A stretch of DNA of 6,212 nucleotides from Methanobacteriota archaeon (GCA_002731195.1 PCAI01000016.1:1-6212), one strand, 5' to 3'; positions 1 through 5,761 are shown, numbered from the stretch's first letter. A program made the numbers and translations. The notes: generated by a model not told the origin, from the letters alone.

Positions 1-230
1 ACAAACCTCCCCCATGTATTATTCAGGTGAATACGGTAGAGGTCTGACGTATACATCATCTTCTGCCAGAGAACCCGAGGGTTCTTCAGTTCCTGTGGTT
101 CCGGTGGTTCCTTCCCCGTCACCATCCTGTAGAAATCGGGGGGACTAAGGTACTTCACAGCCTTAGTCCCAGCATCCCCAGAACACGCGCTACATAACCC
201 ACACTCCTCCGAGAAGCAACTGGAAGACAT
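1..230 (-). CDS. Partial Cys-rich protein of unknown function, 5' end only
   Basis: An open frame starts at an ATG whose first base is 230 and stays open for 76 codons to the left edge, so the 3' part of the gene lies outside the window. I do not recognise the family. Residues 5 to 16 hold four cysteines (C5, C10, C13, C16, spaced x4, x2, x2), which could bind a metal. A Pro/Glu-rich stretch covers residues 39-47, and an aromatic and basic segment follows (Trp55, Tyr60, Tyr65, Trp73). By hand count 119 of 230 bases are G or C (about 52%), far above the roughly 30% of the SHMT region. An AAATTTGA element lies 41 bases upstream of the ATG, as for other minus-strand genes here, which supports this start. 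The frame is real by length, motif and composition, but its function is unknown. Confidence 0.65.
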   Translation of the reverse strand, partial: MSSSCFSEECGLCSACSGDAGTKAVKYLSPPDFYRMVTGKEPPEPQELKNPRVLWQKMMYTSDLYRIHLNNTWGRF

Positions 231-271
231 ATTTCTTCTTTTATTCTTTTTAATATATATCACTAACAGTT

Positions 272-281
272 TCAAATTTGA
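272..281. promoter_or_regulatory. Palindromic AAATTTGA promoter element shared by divergent genes
   Basis: TCAAATTTGA is its own reverse complement, so the AAATTTGA core reads on both strands. It sits 41 bases before the minus-strand ATG at 230 and 81 bases before the plus-strand ATG at 363. The core differs by one base from the mimivirus early promoter AAAATTGA. Its recurrence ahead of other genes in the window makes a promoter role likely. Activity in both directions is inferred from the symmetry alone. Confidence 0.6.
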
Positions 282-312
282 TGTAACAACTATTATTTAA
301 ATATTTAACTCT

Positions 313-361
313 AATAAATAATAAATAATAAATAATAAATAATAAATAATAAATAATAAAT
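313..361 (+). repeat. Seven tandem copies of heptamer AATAAAT
   Basis: Seven perfect, uninterrupted copies of AATAAAT occupy 313-361, followed by a partial unit AAT (362-364) that supplies the first two bases of the ATG at 363. Because the unit is 7 bases long and contains TAA, the array carries stop codons in all three plus frames and cannot be coding. It would form the immediate 5' leader of the plus-strand gene. It is a microsatellite, likely variable in copy number. It also contains repeated AATAAA, which resembles a eukaryotic polyadenylation signal but is poorly placed for one. Confidence 0.9.
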
Positions 362-362
362 A

Positions 363-629
363 ATGACTGAAGTTGAAAATTACGGTGTTATTGAACAGGA
401 ACACTCCCACATTGATTTTGGAGAAAATGGAAATATTAATTTCGTTATCGAAGAAAAACCAAAAGAAGATGAATTATTAATTGCCGAAAACAGCAAAATT
501 AATCAAAATAAACAAAGGTGTCAATTCATCAAAAAAAATGGTAAAAGATGTAGACAAGTTGGAAAACCATCTCAATCTGGTGGTCCAATTATTAATGGAT
601 ACTGTTCTTATCATCGAAAAATAAAATAA
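363..629 (+). CDS. Small Cys/His zinc-binding protein, 88 residues
   Basis: The N-terminal half (residues 1-45) is acidic and probably disordered. The C-terminal half is basic and carries a compact Cys/His module: C53 in QRCQF, C63 in KRCRQ, then C81 and H84 in GYCSYH (spacing C-x9-C-x17-C-x2-H). This resembles a short module, 'RC..T..GkRC...G.YC..H', which I recall from small proteins of giant viruses and phages (I believe catalogued as DUF5763). Those residues could bind one zinc ion; the role is unknown, and nucleic-acid or protein binding is a guess. The ATG lies directly at the end of the heptamer array, and no earlier in-frame start is possible because the array holds stop codons. The palindromic AAATTTGA is 81 bases upstream. 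The SHMT gene begins 45 bases downstream on the same strand. Confidence 0.75.
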   Translation: MTEVENYGVIEQEHSHIDFGENGNINFVIEEKPKEDELLIAENSKINQNKQRCQFIKKNGKRCRQVGKPSQSGGPIINGYCSYHRKIK

Positions 630-674
630 TCATAGTATAATTATATAAAGGAGATCTTATAAATAAGTTATAAA

Positions 675-2009
675 ATGGAAGATAAAGAAGTAAATACTAT
701 TATTCACAAAGAATATTTACGACAAAAAAATGGTATCGAATTAATCGCAAGTGAGAACTTTACCTCCCAAAATGTATTGGATGCCCTAGGATCAATAATG
801 ACAAATAAATACAGTGAAGGTCAACCTGGTAAAAGATACTATGGAGGAAATGAATATATCGATGAAATGGAACTCCTCTGTAAAAAAAGGGCGCTCGAAT
901 TATTTGATCTTAACCCAACCGAATGGGATGTTAATGTTCAACCCTATTCTGGTTCACCTGCTAATTTCGCAGTCTATACTGCCCTTCTTAATCCCCACGA
1001 TAGAATCATGGGATTAGATCTACCCAGCGGTGGTCACTTAACTCACGGATACTACAGTAACAAGAAAAAAATCTCTGCCACAAGTATTTATTTTGAATCT
1101 CTACCTTATGTGGTTAATAAAGAAACAGGTCTCATTGATTATGATGATTTAGAAAATAAAGCACTGTTATTTAGACCAAAATGTATCATTGCAGGAGGTT
1201 CTGCTTATCCAAGGGATTGGGATTATGAAAGAATATCGAAAATAGCAAAGAATATTGATGCATATTTATTAGTCGATATGGCTCATATAGCAGGTCTAGT
1301 TGCGACAAAGCAAGCAAACAATCCTTTTCTATATGCTGATGTAGTTACAACAACAACACACAAAAGTCTAAGAGGTCCAAGGTCAGGAATGATCTTTAGT
1401 CATAAACATTTATCTGAAAAAATTGATTTTGCTGTTTTCCCTTCTCTACAAGGTGGTCCTCATAATAATGTTATTTCCGCAGTCGCAGTTGCTCTTAAAG
1501 AAGCCATGGAACCAGAATTTAAAGAGTATATATTAAATGTTAAAGAAAATGCACAAGAATTAGCAAATGAATTAATTAACCTTGATTATAAACTCGCAAC
1601 AAATGGAACAGAGAATCATTTATTATTAATTAATTTAAGGGATAAAAATATAACTGGAAGTAAAATTGAATTCATTCTTGAAAGAGTTAATATAAGCGTT
1701 AATAAAAATTCAATTATAGGTGATAAAAGTGCATTATCTCCAGGTGGTATTCGCATTGGTTTATGTGCTATGACTACAAGAGGTCTTAAAAAAGAACACT
1801 GTTTAACCCTCGCAAAGTTAATTCACCGATCAATACAATTTGCTCTTCAAATTCAGGAAGATAACAAAGAAAATGTTGTTAAATTAAATGACTTTAAACA
1901 TTTCATCAATAATTTATCATTGGATAATGACTTATACAAAAGATTAGAAGATATACAAAAAGATGTCTTCGATTTTTCGAAACAATTTACCTTTGATTAT
2001 AAAATTTAA
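675..2009 (+). CDS. glyA: Serine hydroxymethyltransferase, eukaryote type
   Basis: This PLP enzyme converts serine and tetrahydrofolate to glycine and 5,10-methylene-tetrahydrofolate. All family landmarks are visible: ELIASENF (residues 22-29), YSEGQPGKRYYGG (46-58), QPYSGSPAN (89-97), GGHLTHG (119-125), VDMAHIAG (200-207; D201 pairs with the PLP ring nitrogen), TTTTHKSLRGPRSG (225-238; K230 is the Schiff-base lysine), FPSLQGGPHN (255-264) and SPGGIRIG (355-362; R360 binds the substrate carboxylate). Segments such as KKISATSIYFESLPY match eukaryotic cytosolic and mitochondrial SHMT better than bacterial GlyA. At 444 residues it is near full length, between E. coli (417) and eukaryotic forms (about 465-480), with no presequence, so a cytosolic location is expected. 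No AAATTTGA lies in the 45-base upstream spacer, which is AT-rich with TTATAA repeats. The ATP-grasp gene follows after 17 bases. All catalytic residues are present, so activity is likely. Eukaryotic orthologues are named SHMT1 or SHMT2. Confidence 0.97.
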   Translation: MEDKEVNTIIHKEYLRQKNGIELIASENFTSQNVLDALGSIMTNKYSEGQPGKRYYGGNEYIDEMELLCKKRALELFDLNPTEWDVNVQPYSGSPANFAVYTALLNPHDRIMGLDLPSGGHLTHGYYSNKKKISATSIYFESLPYVVNKETGLIDYDDLENKALLFRPKCIIAGGSAYPRDWDYERISKIAKNIDAYLLVDMAHIAGLVATKQANNPFLYADVVTTTTHKSLRGPRSGMIFSHKHLSEKIDFAVFPSLQGGPHNNVISAVAVALKEAMEPEFKEYILNVKENAQELANELINLDYKLATNGTENHLLLINLRDKNITGSKIEFILERVNISVNKNSIIGDKSALSPGGIRIGLCAMTTRGLKKEHCLTLAKLIHRSIQFALQIQEDNKENVVKLNDFKHFINNLSLDNDLYKRLEDIQKDVFDFSKQFTFDYKI

Positions 2010-2026
2010 ATAAAATAATAATATAT

Positions 2027-3064
2027 ATGAAAGTTGGTTTTATTGTTGGGAAAGATGATGAAATATATTCAGATGATAATTTATACGATATTACCCCTAA
2101 GAAATACCTTCAATATGAAGAACTAAACACAGATGTTGCAATAGCAATGACCATTAAACAATCTTACCCCGATATTAATGTTGATATAATACTTCCGAAA
2201 GATATTTCTCTTCAAAGATTAAAAAAAAATGATGTTAATTTTATCTTAGGTTATGATTGTATTAATCAAATTGTTGGAGAACCATACGTTAAAAAGTTTA
2301 CAGGTAAAACTGGATATAATAAATTAAGATCGATTTATTCTAATAAATCTGCGAAAGTCTTTCCCCCCATTGAATTTCTCGATTTTATATGGAGTAAAGA
2401 CAAATATCTTGAAAAGTTTTATAAAAAGAAGATTCCCATTACACCAACAATTACAGTATCGACATTTAATACCTCCAAAATAATAAGTTCGGTTCAAAAG
2501 AAAAATTGGCAACAATTTATCATTAAACCCGTTGGAGGGACTGTGGCTATTGGTTTCGAAAGATTTAAATTATCAGAATGCCTAAAGAATCCTCTTCTAA
2601 TTCAAGAATACTTTAACAACAATAAAAAAGACTATAGTAAATTCTTAATTCAAGAACTTATCACAGGTTTTAGAAAACATGGAGAAATTAAAATGTTCTG
2701 GATTAATGGTGAATATTCCTATGCTGTAAATACAGTTGATAGAGGAGAAGATAATTATAAAGTTAAAATTGTAAAGGATAAAAAGATACTTGAAGAATGT
2801 AAAAAATTTGGACAAAATACGATTAATGCTCTCCCCAAAATTAAAGTGGGGGGAAAGGTAATTAAACCTGCCCTAGTTAGAACGGATTTTACTTGTTGTT
2901 TAAATAATAGTATGCACTTACCTCAATATTATTTCTTAAATGAAGTAGAACATCAAGATGCTGGTTCATATGTTAATAATGAAAATATTAAATATCCTTA
3001 TGTTCAAGTAATGGCAGATACATTTGTAAAAAAAGCACATGAATTAATTAACGCTGGTTTCTAA
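2027..3064 (+). CDS. ATP-grasp superfamily ligase-like protein
   Basis: The 345-residue protein has the order expected of an ATP-grasp enzyme. An N-terminal pre-ATP-grasp region includes FILGYD (72-77). The segment KYLEKFYKKKIPITPT (126-141) corresponds to the usual 'K..l...gIp.P.t' entry to the ATP-binding part. FIIKPVGG (164-171) carries the ATP-contacting lysine K167. LIQEL (207-211) has the adenine-side glutamate E210. HGEIKMFWINGEYSYAV (218-234) is the central strand pair, RTDF (285-288) the R-x-D element, and LNEVEH (304-309) the Mg-binding N/E pair (N305, E306 or E308). Such enzymes join a carboxylate to an amine or thiol through an acyl phosphate. The substrate cannot be read from the sequence, and I see no specific match to PurD, Ddl, RimK or glutathione synthetase. 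The gene begins 17 bases after SHMT, has no AAATTTGA upstream, and its last 21 bases overlap the opposing methyltransferase gene. Confidence 0.82.
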   Translation: MKVGFIVGKDDEIYSDDNLYDITPKKYLQYEELNTDVAIAMTIKQSYPDINVDIILPKDISLQRLKKNDVNFILGYDCINQIVGEPYVKKFTGKTGYNKLRSIYSNKSAKVFPPIEFLDFIWSKDKYLEKFYKKKIPITPTITVSTFNTSKIISSVQKKNWQQFIIKPVGGTVAIGFERFKLSECLKNPLLIQEYFNNNKKDYSKFLIQELITGFRKHGEIKMFWINGEYSYAVNTVDRGEDNYKVKIVKDKKILEECKKFGQNTINALPKIKVGGKVIKPALVRTDFTCCLNNSMHLPQYYFLNEVEHQDAGSYVNNENIKYPYVQVMADTFVKKAHELINAGF

Positions 3065-3658
3065 TTTCTTTAGTAATAACATTTGTTTTGCTCTTCTTTC
3101 ATATTTCATTAAACATTCCATAGTAAGGGAATTTAATGGATATTTATCAATATCTACAGGGAAGTAACGGTATTGATTCTGAATATTCCTTTTTTTTAGT
3201 TTATTTTTAGATGGGTCTCGCATAAATTTATATCCGTTCGTACAAAATACATATTTATTATTATTAATTAGTTCTTGCATATATTTAATTATATCATCAT
3301 CTTCCCAATGTTGGATAACATCTTTAATTATAATCAAATCATATCCATGGGGTATAAAATCCTCACTTAATGATTTATGTTGAAATCGGATATTCTTTTT
3401 TTGATAGTTCTTTTTATTTTCTTTGATTACAGATTCAACACAATCAATGCCCAAATACTTACAGGTCCCAAAATTAATATATTGACTGAACTTCCAATCA
3501 CCACATCCTATATCACAAATGGTTTTAATATTATATGTTTTTAATATATCTTCTAACTTCTCGATATATTTCTTGTTATCTATAGACATATTTGAGCCTG
3601 TTCCACTTCCATCACCCCAACGATTCTTATTATATATCTCAGTAAATACTCCTTCCAT
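3044..3658 (-). CDS. Class I SAM-dependent methyltransferase
   Basis: The 204-residue protein has a Rossmann-type methyltransferase core. TICDIGCGDWKFSQ (46-59) is the SAM-binding motif I, YLGIDCVESVI (68-78) ends strand 2 with the ribose-binding acid D72, and YDLIIIKDVIQHW (106-118) is the strand-4 motif with KDV-QH. The N-terminal stretch YNKNRWGDGSGTGSN (9-23) is typical of a widespread family of small SAM methyltransferases, also found in viral and bacterial polysaccharide or modification clusters. The substrate is unknown, and motif II lacks the NPPY or DPPY typical of DNA or glutamine N-methylation. The C-terminus is Lys/Leu-rich. No AAATTTGA lies in the 109-base AT-only upstream spacer. 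The gene ends inside the ATP-grasp coding end on the other strand (overlap 3044-3064), so it is a separate transcription unit from SHMT and ATP-grasp. Confidence 0.88.
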   Translation of the reverse strand: MEGVFTEIYNKNRWGDGSGTGSNMSIDNKKYIEKLEDILKTYNIKTICDIGCGDWKFSQYINFGTCKYLGIDCVESVIKENKKNYQKKNIRFQHKSLSEDFIPHGYDLIIIKDVIQHWEDDDIIKYMQELINNNKYVFCTNGYKFMRDPSKNKLKKRNIQNQYRYFPVDIDKYPLNSLTMECLMKYERRAKQMLLLKKLETSVN

Positions 3659-3767
3659 ATTATTTAATATTTATAGTAATATATTAATTATTAATACTAA
3701 ACAAAAAAAATTATTATTCTGTTCTTTATATTTTATGTTTTTATGTTTTCTTTTTAATCGGAATACC

Positions 3768-4508
3768 TTAATAGACCGATCCACTCCGTTTTCTTTTACC
3801 CATATCCCTTGTCATTTGTTTAAGTTCATCACGAATTTTCTTAAGTTGCCACGTAATGTTTAGATCCTCAATGATCTTCTTTTGTTTAGGGTATATTTGT
3901 GTATGCCCACCAAGACTTCCCCAAAGTCGAATTGGGCCTTCCCCCGAATCAAGTTCTTCAAGAAGACCATTAATCATTGGTGACCAGGTATCTGGTTCCT
4001 CTTTCCAAATAGAACCTGCTCCAGTTTCAAAGAATGATTCATTTCGATGCATTGAATTCATCCAAGAATTGGTTACAACTGTAAATGTAGATGCTTTCTT
4101 CTTATTTCCATCACTAAGTGATATTACCTCATTGTTAGTATCATTCTTCTTACCACGTCTTGTACTTGAGAAAACATTATAGTATACATCCTTATTTTCT
4201 CGATCACCTCCTGGAAAACTGTTCCAATCAGGAATATCTGCAAAGAACTTAGTAATCTTGCGGAAGTTCACAGGAATAGTAACCGTCTTGACCCCATGGT
4301 TTAGATTTTCTAGATGTTCTTGGTTCTTTTTCTTGTTCTCATTTGCCTCATTTCTATTTTCATAAATGCTTCGTTGCATGTTCATGTAGTACTTGTTACG
4401 ATTACACCATCTTCTCCAGGAACTCTGGATTTTATATGAAGAAATCTGTTCCTTTACTCTTGTAAGGATACTCATTGCGACTGTTTGTGCACTATTCAGT
4501 TCAGTCAT
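3768..4508 (-). CDS. Protein of unknown function, 246 residues
   Basis: I do not recognise this protein. It is soluble in character with no signal peptide or membrane segment. Residues 5-50 look helical and basic, with an IQ-like SYKIQSSWRRW (24-34) and several aromatics. Residues 50-72 are an Asn/Glu/Lys-rich linker. Residues 73-115 look folded (HGVKTVTIPVNF, then FFADIPDWNSFPGG), followed by a polar Lys/Asn loop (117-138). A second ordered part runs through TFTVVTNSWMNSMHRNESFFETGAGSIW (141-168) to RLWGSLGGHTQIYP (194-207), rich in Trp and Gly. A charged helix (208-235) and the basic tail GKRKRSGSVY (237-246) close it; the tail could be a nuclear-localisation or nucleic-acid contact. An AAATTTGA lies 40 bases before the ATG, supporting an early viral gene. 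The methyltransferase gene lies 109 bases downstream on the same strand. Confidence 0.75.
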   Translation of the reverse strand: MTELNSAQTVAMSILTRVKEQISSYKIQSSWRRWCNRNKYYMNMQRSIYENRNEANENKKKNQEHLENLNHGVKTVTIPVNFRKITKFFADIPDWNSFPGGDRENKDVYYNVFSSTRRGKKNDTNNEVISLSDGNKKKASTFTVVTNSWMNSMHRNESFFETGAGSIWKEEPDTWSPMINGLLEELDSGEGPIRLWGSLGGHTQIYPKQKKIIEDLNITWQLKKIRDELKQMTRDMGKRKRSGSVY

Positions 4509-4548
4509 AGATTGACGTTTATGTGTTACTTTCTTAAATAAAAATTTT

Positions 4549-4556
4549 TCAAATTT
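4549..4556 (-). promoter_or_regulatory. AAATTTGA promoter element of the 246-residue gene
   Basis: Read on the minus strand the site is GATAAATTTGAAAA, with the 8-base core 40 bases before the ATG at 4508. The flanking GAT matches the element ahead of the 5703 gene. The promoter role is inferred from recurrence and from similarity to the mimivirus AAAATTGA. Confidence 0.6.
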
Positions 4557-4573
4557 ATCAAGGTAGTTAATTT

Positions 4574-4581
4574 AAATTTGA
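4574..4581 (+). promoter_or_regulatory. Plus-strand AAATTTGA without an established target gene
   Basis: An exact AAATTTGA on the plus strand lies 17 bases from the minus-strand copy at 4549-4556 and points toward 4617. The only plus-strand frame close downstream is a 23-codon hydrophobic one. It may drive a short transcript, or it may be a chance palindrome-derived match, since AAATTT is self-complementary and the spacer is AT-rich. Confidence 0.35.
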
Positions 4582-4616
4582 CGTTTACCAGAAAAGAATC
4601 AACCAATTAACTAAAG

Positions 4617-4688
4617 ATGTGTTCTCCTATAACGGGCATCTGTACATTTCTACTCTTCATATGCTCTCTTTCCCTATTAATTATTTAA
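4617..4688 (+). CDS. Possible tiny hydrophobic peptide, 23 residues
   Basis: An ATG 35 bases after the plus-strand AAATTTGA opens a 23-codon frame. After MCSPITG it is almost entirely hydrophobic (Ile, Leu, Phe, Cys, Ser), as in a single membrane-spanning helix. It ends at TAA 4686-4688 and overlaps the 3' end of the opposing acetyltransferase-like gene by 8 bases. A short frame in pyrimidine-rich sequence readily looks hydrophobic because T-rich codons encode Phe, Leu, Ile and Ser. The only positive argument is the well-placed promoter-like element, so this is a weak candidate. Confidence 0.15.
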   Translation: MCSPITGICTFLLFICSLSLLII

Positions 4689-5703
4689 TTGGTCTCCTCA
4701 TTGTAGGAAATGGATTTTTATCATAACAGTCCCACTCAAGATAAATCGAGGGATCTTCAATGAATCCGAACTTTTCATAGAACTCCATAAGTCTCATTTG
4801 ACTCTTCTTACCTCTTTGATACCAGTATCCGCCATATTCATTATCTTTAGGATCTTCAGATATTCTTTTTTGTGTATGTTTCCCATGTTTATCTTCTTCA
4901 TATGCAGAATTATCTGCGTCGAAGTATTCTTTAATACATGAATAGACATAGTCCGCTCCAATATTGTAATATGGTGTATCCCCCCCATTTGCTTTGCGCA
5001 TACTTTTTCTCCATAATTCATGTGAAATGATATCCAATACTTCTTCTGTTGGATACCAATCTTCTTCGAATTCTTCTTCGGAACCATATTCTGATTCTGA
5101 TTCGGATTCATATTCTTCTTCTGATTCTGATTGATCATCTTCGTATGCTCTCCAAGCATACTCATTTGAAACCTCGAGAATTATGTCGTCAAACTTACAG
5201 TCGATTGTTAATTGAATTATAATATCCATCATATCACTACCAATCCCCCGCTTATCAGAGAAAGGTGATGACACAATCAAGGGTATGGAGATTACCTTTC
5301 TTTCGGGGTAAGGGTGGATGTTCTCCTGAGTTAGAATGATATACCCATGAATTCGGTTCATTGGATTTTCATAACTATAACGATGTTTAATTCGTCTTCT
5401 ACGTATTGCTCCAGCCTTTCTCATCTTCTTCTTGATACCTTTCTTTGTTACGATGTGATGATCACTTTCAGAAAGGTCGACCATACAGAGAATGATCGTT
5501 CTTGATTTATTTTCTTCGTGAGTGTCATTCAACCACCGTTGAATATCACCTTCAACAAAGAAATCTTCTCCATAGTAATCATAGAGTTCTTCTCCATACT
5601 TATATAGGAACTCTTTTAAGGAGATCATGTTGAGACCAGATCTCTTTGAAGGAGTTGTCGTTGTTTTTCCTCTCAAAAGAGCATTGTACAATTCTGCACT
5701 CAT
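4681..5703 (-). CDS. Probable GNAT-family acetyltransferase with acidic insertion
   Basis: The 340-residue protein shows the outline of a GNAT N-acetyltransferase. RIHGYIILTQE (117-127) and VISIPLIVSSPFSDKRGIGSDMMD (137-160) match the strand-4 and acetyl-CoA pyrophosphate loop pattern 'V..l.V.p..r..GiGs.Lm'. KFDDIILEVSNEYAWRAYE (170-188) fits strand 5 and the following helix, and LMEFYEKFGFIED (305-317) is the classic closing 'Y.k.GF' element. The usual Gln/Arg of Q/R-x-x-G-x-G/A is Asp150 here, so CoA binding is not certain. Between the two halves sits an insertion of about 115 residues with a Ser/Glu/Tyr acidic tract (189-215). A very basic patch (KKGIKKKMRKAGAIRRRRIKHR, from 87) precedes the fold. 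The target is unknown. AAATTTGA lies 58 bases before the ATG. The first Met is chosen because the promoter element fits; Met26 is an alternative. Confidence 0.6.
   Translation of the reverse strand: MSAELYNALLRGKTTTTPSKRSGLNMISLKEFLYKYGEELYDYYGEDFFVEGDIQRWLNDTHEENKSRTIILCMVDLSESDHHIVTKKGIKKKMRKAGAIRRRRIKHRYSYENPMNRIHGYIILTQENIHPYPERKVISIPLIVSSPFSDKRGIGSDMMDIIIQLTIDCKFDDIILEVSNEYAWRAYEDDQSESEEEYESESESEYGSEEEFEEDWYPTEEVLDIISHELWRKSMRKANGGDTPYYNIGADYVYSCIKEYFDADNSAYEEDKHGKHTQKRISEDPKDNEYGGYWYQRGKKSQMRLMEFYEKFGFIEDPSIYLEWDCYDKNPFPTMRRPIK
5059..5139 (-). repeat. Ser/Glu/Tyr acidic low-complexity tract within the GNAT-like gene
   Basis: These bases encode residues 189-215, built of repeated Ser-Glu, Glu-Glu-Tyr and Glu-Ser units. 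On the plus strand the DNA shows imperfect TTCTTC and GATTCT or GATTCG triplet repeats, consistent with slippage growth. The tract lies in the insertion between the two halves of the acetyltransferase fold. It resembles the acidic units of the 5800-6102 protein. Confidence 0.7.
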
Positions 5704-5761
5704 TTCTCTTAATTCGTTCTCTTATTCTTTTCTTATCTTTACAAATAAAAAATAAACATAT

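Noticed and set aside
313..361. AATAAA sequences in the heptamer array as polyadenylation signals
   Set aside because: No plus-strand gene ends upstream of the array within the window and the array abuts a start codon; the match follows from the repeat unit itself.
648..653. AAGGAG, like a Shine-Dalgarno site, ahead of the SHMT gene
   Set aside because: It is 21 bases from the ATG, too far for a bacterial ribosome site, and no other gene here has a comparable site at proper spacing. The gene context is virus-like or eukaryotic.
814..1017. Plus-strand open frame of 67 codons inside the SHMT gene
   Set aside because: It lies wholly inside a gene with complete family motifs in another frame and has no promoter element or recognisable content.
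2324..2515. Minus-strand open frame of 63 codons opposite the ATP-grasp gene
   Set aside because: It is antisense to the conserved ATP-grasp coding region, with no promoter element and no recognisable motif.
3757..3780. Possible hairpin ATCGG / CCGAT around the stop codon of the 246-residue gene, considered as a 3'-end signal
   Set aside because: The stem is only 5 pairs with a 14-base loop, too weak to claim although giant-virus transcripts can end at hairpins.
3519..3863. Plus-strand open frame of 114 codons spanning the methyltransferase 5' end and the spacer
   Set aside because: The apparent hydrophobic protein arises from T-rich DNA. It overlaps two convincing minus-strand genes and the AT-only spacer, and has no promoter element.
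3856..4182. Plus-strand open frame of 108 codons antisense to the 246-residue gene
   Set aside because: It has Pro/Ser-rich shadow composition and no AAATTTGA on the plus strand upstream, whereas the minus-strand frame is longer and has a well-placed element.
4794..5165. Minus-strand open frame of 123 codons within the GNAT-like gene
   Set aside because: It is a frame-shifted reading of the acidic triplet repeats (Asn/Gln/Lys/Met-rich) and is nested in a longer frame with recognisable motifs.
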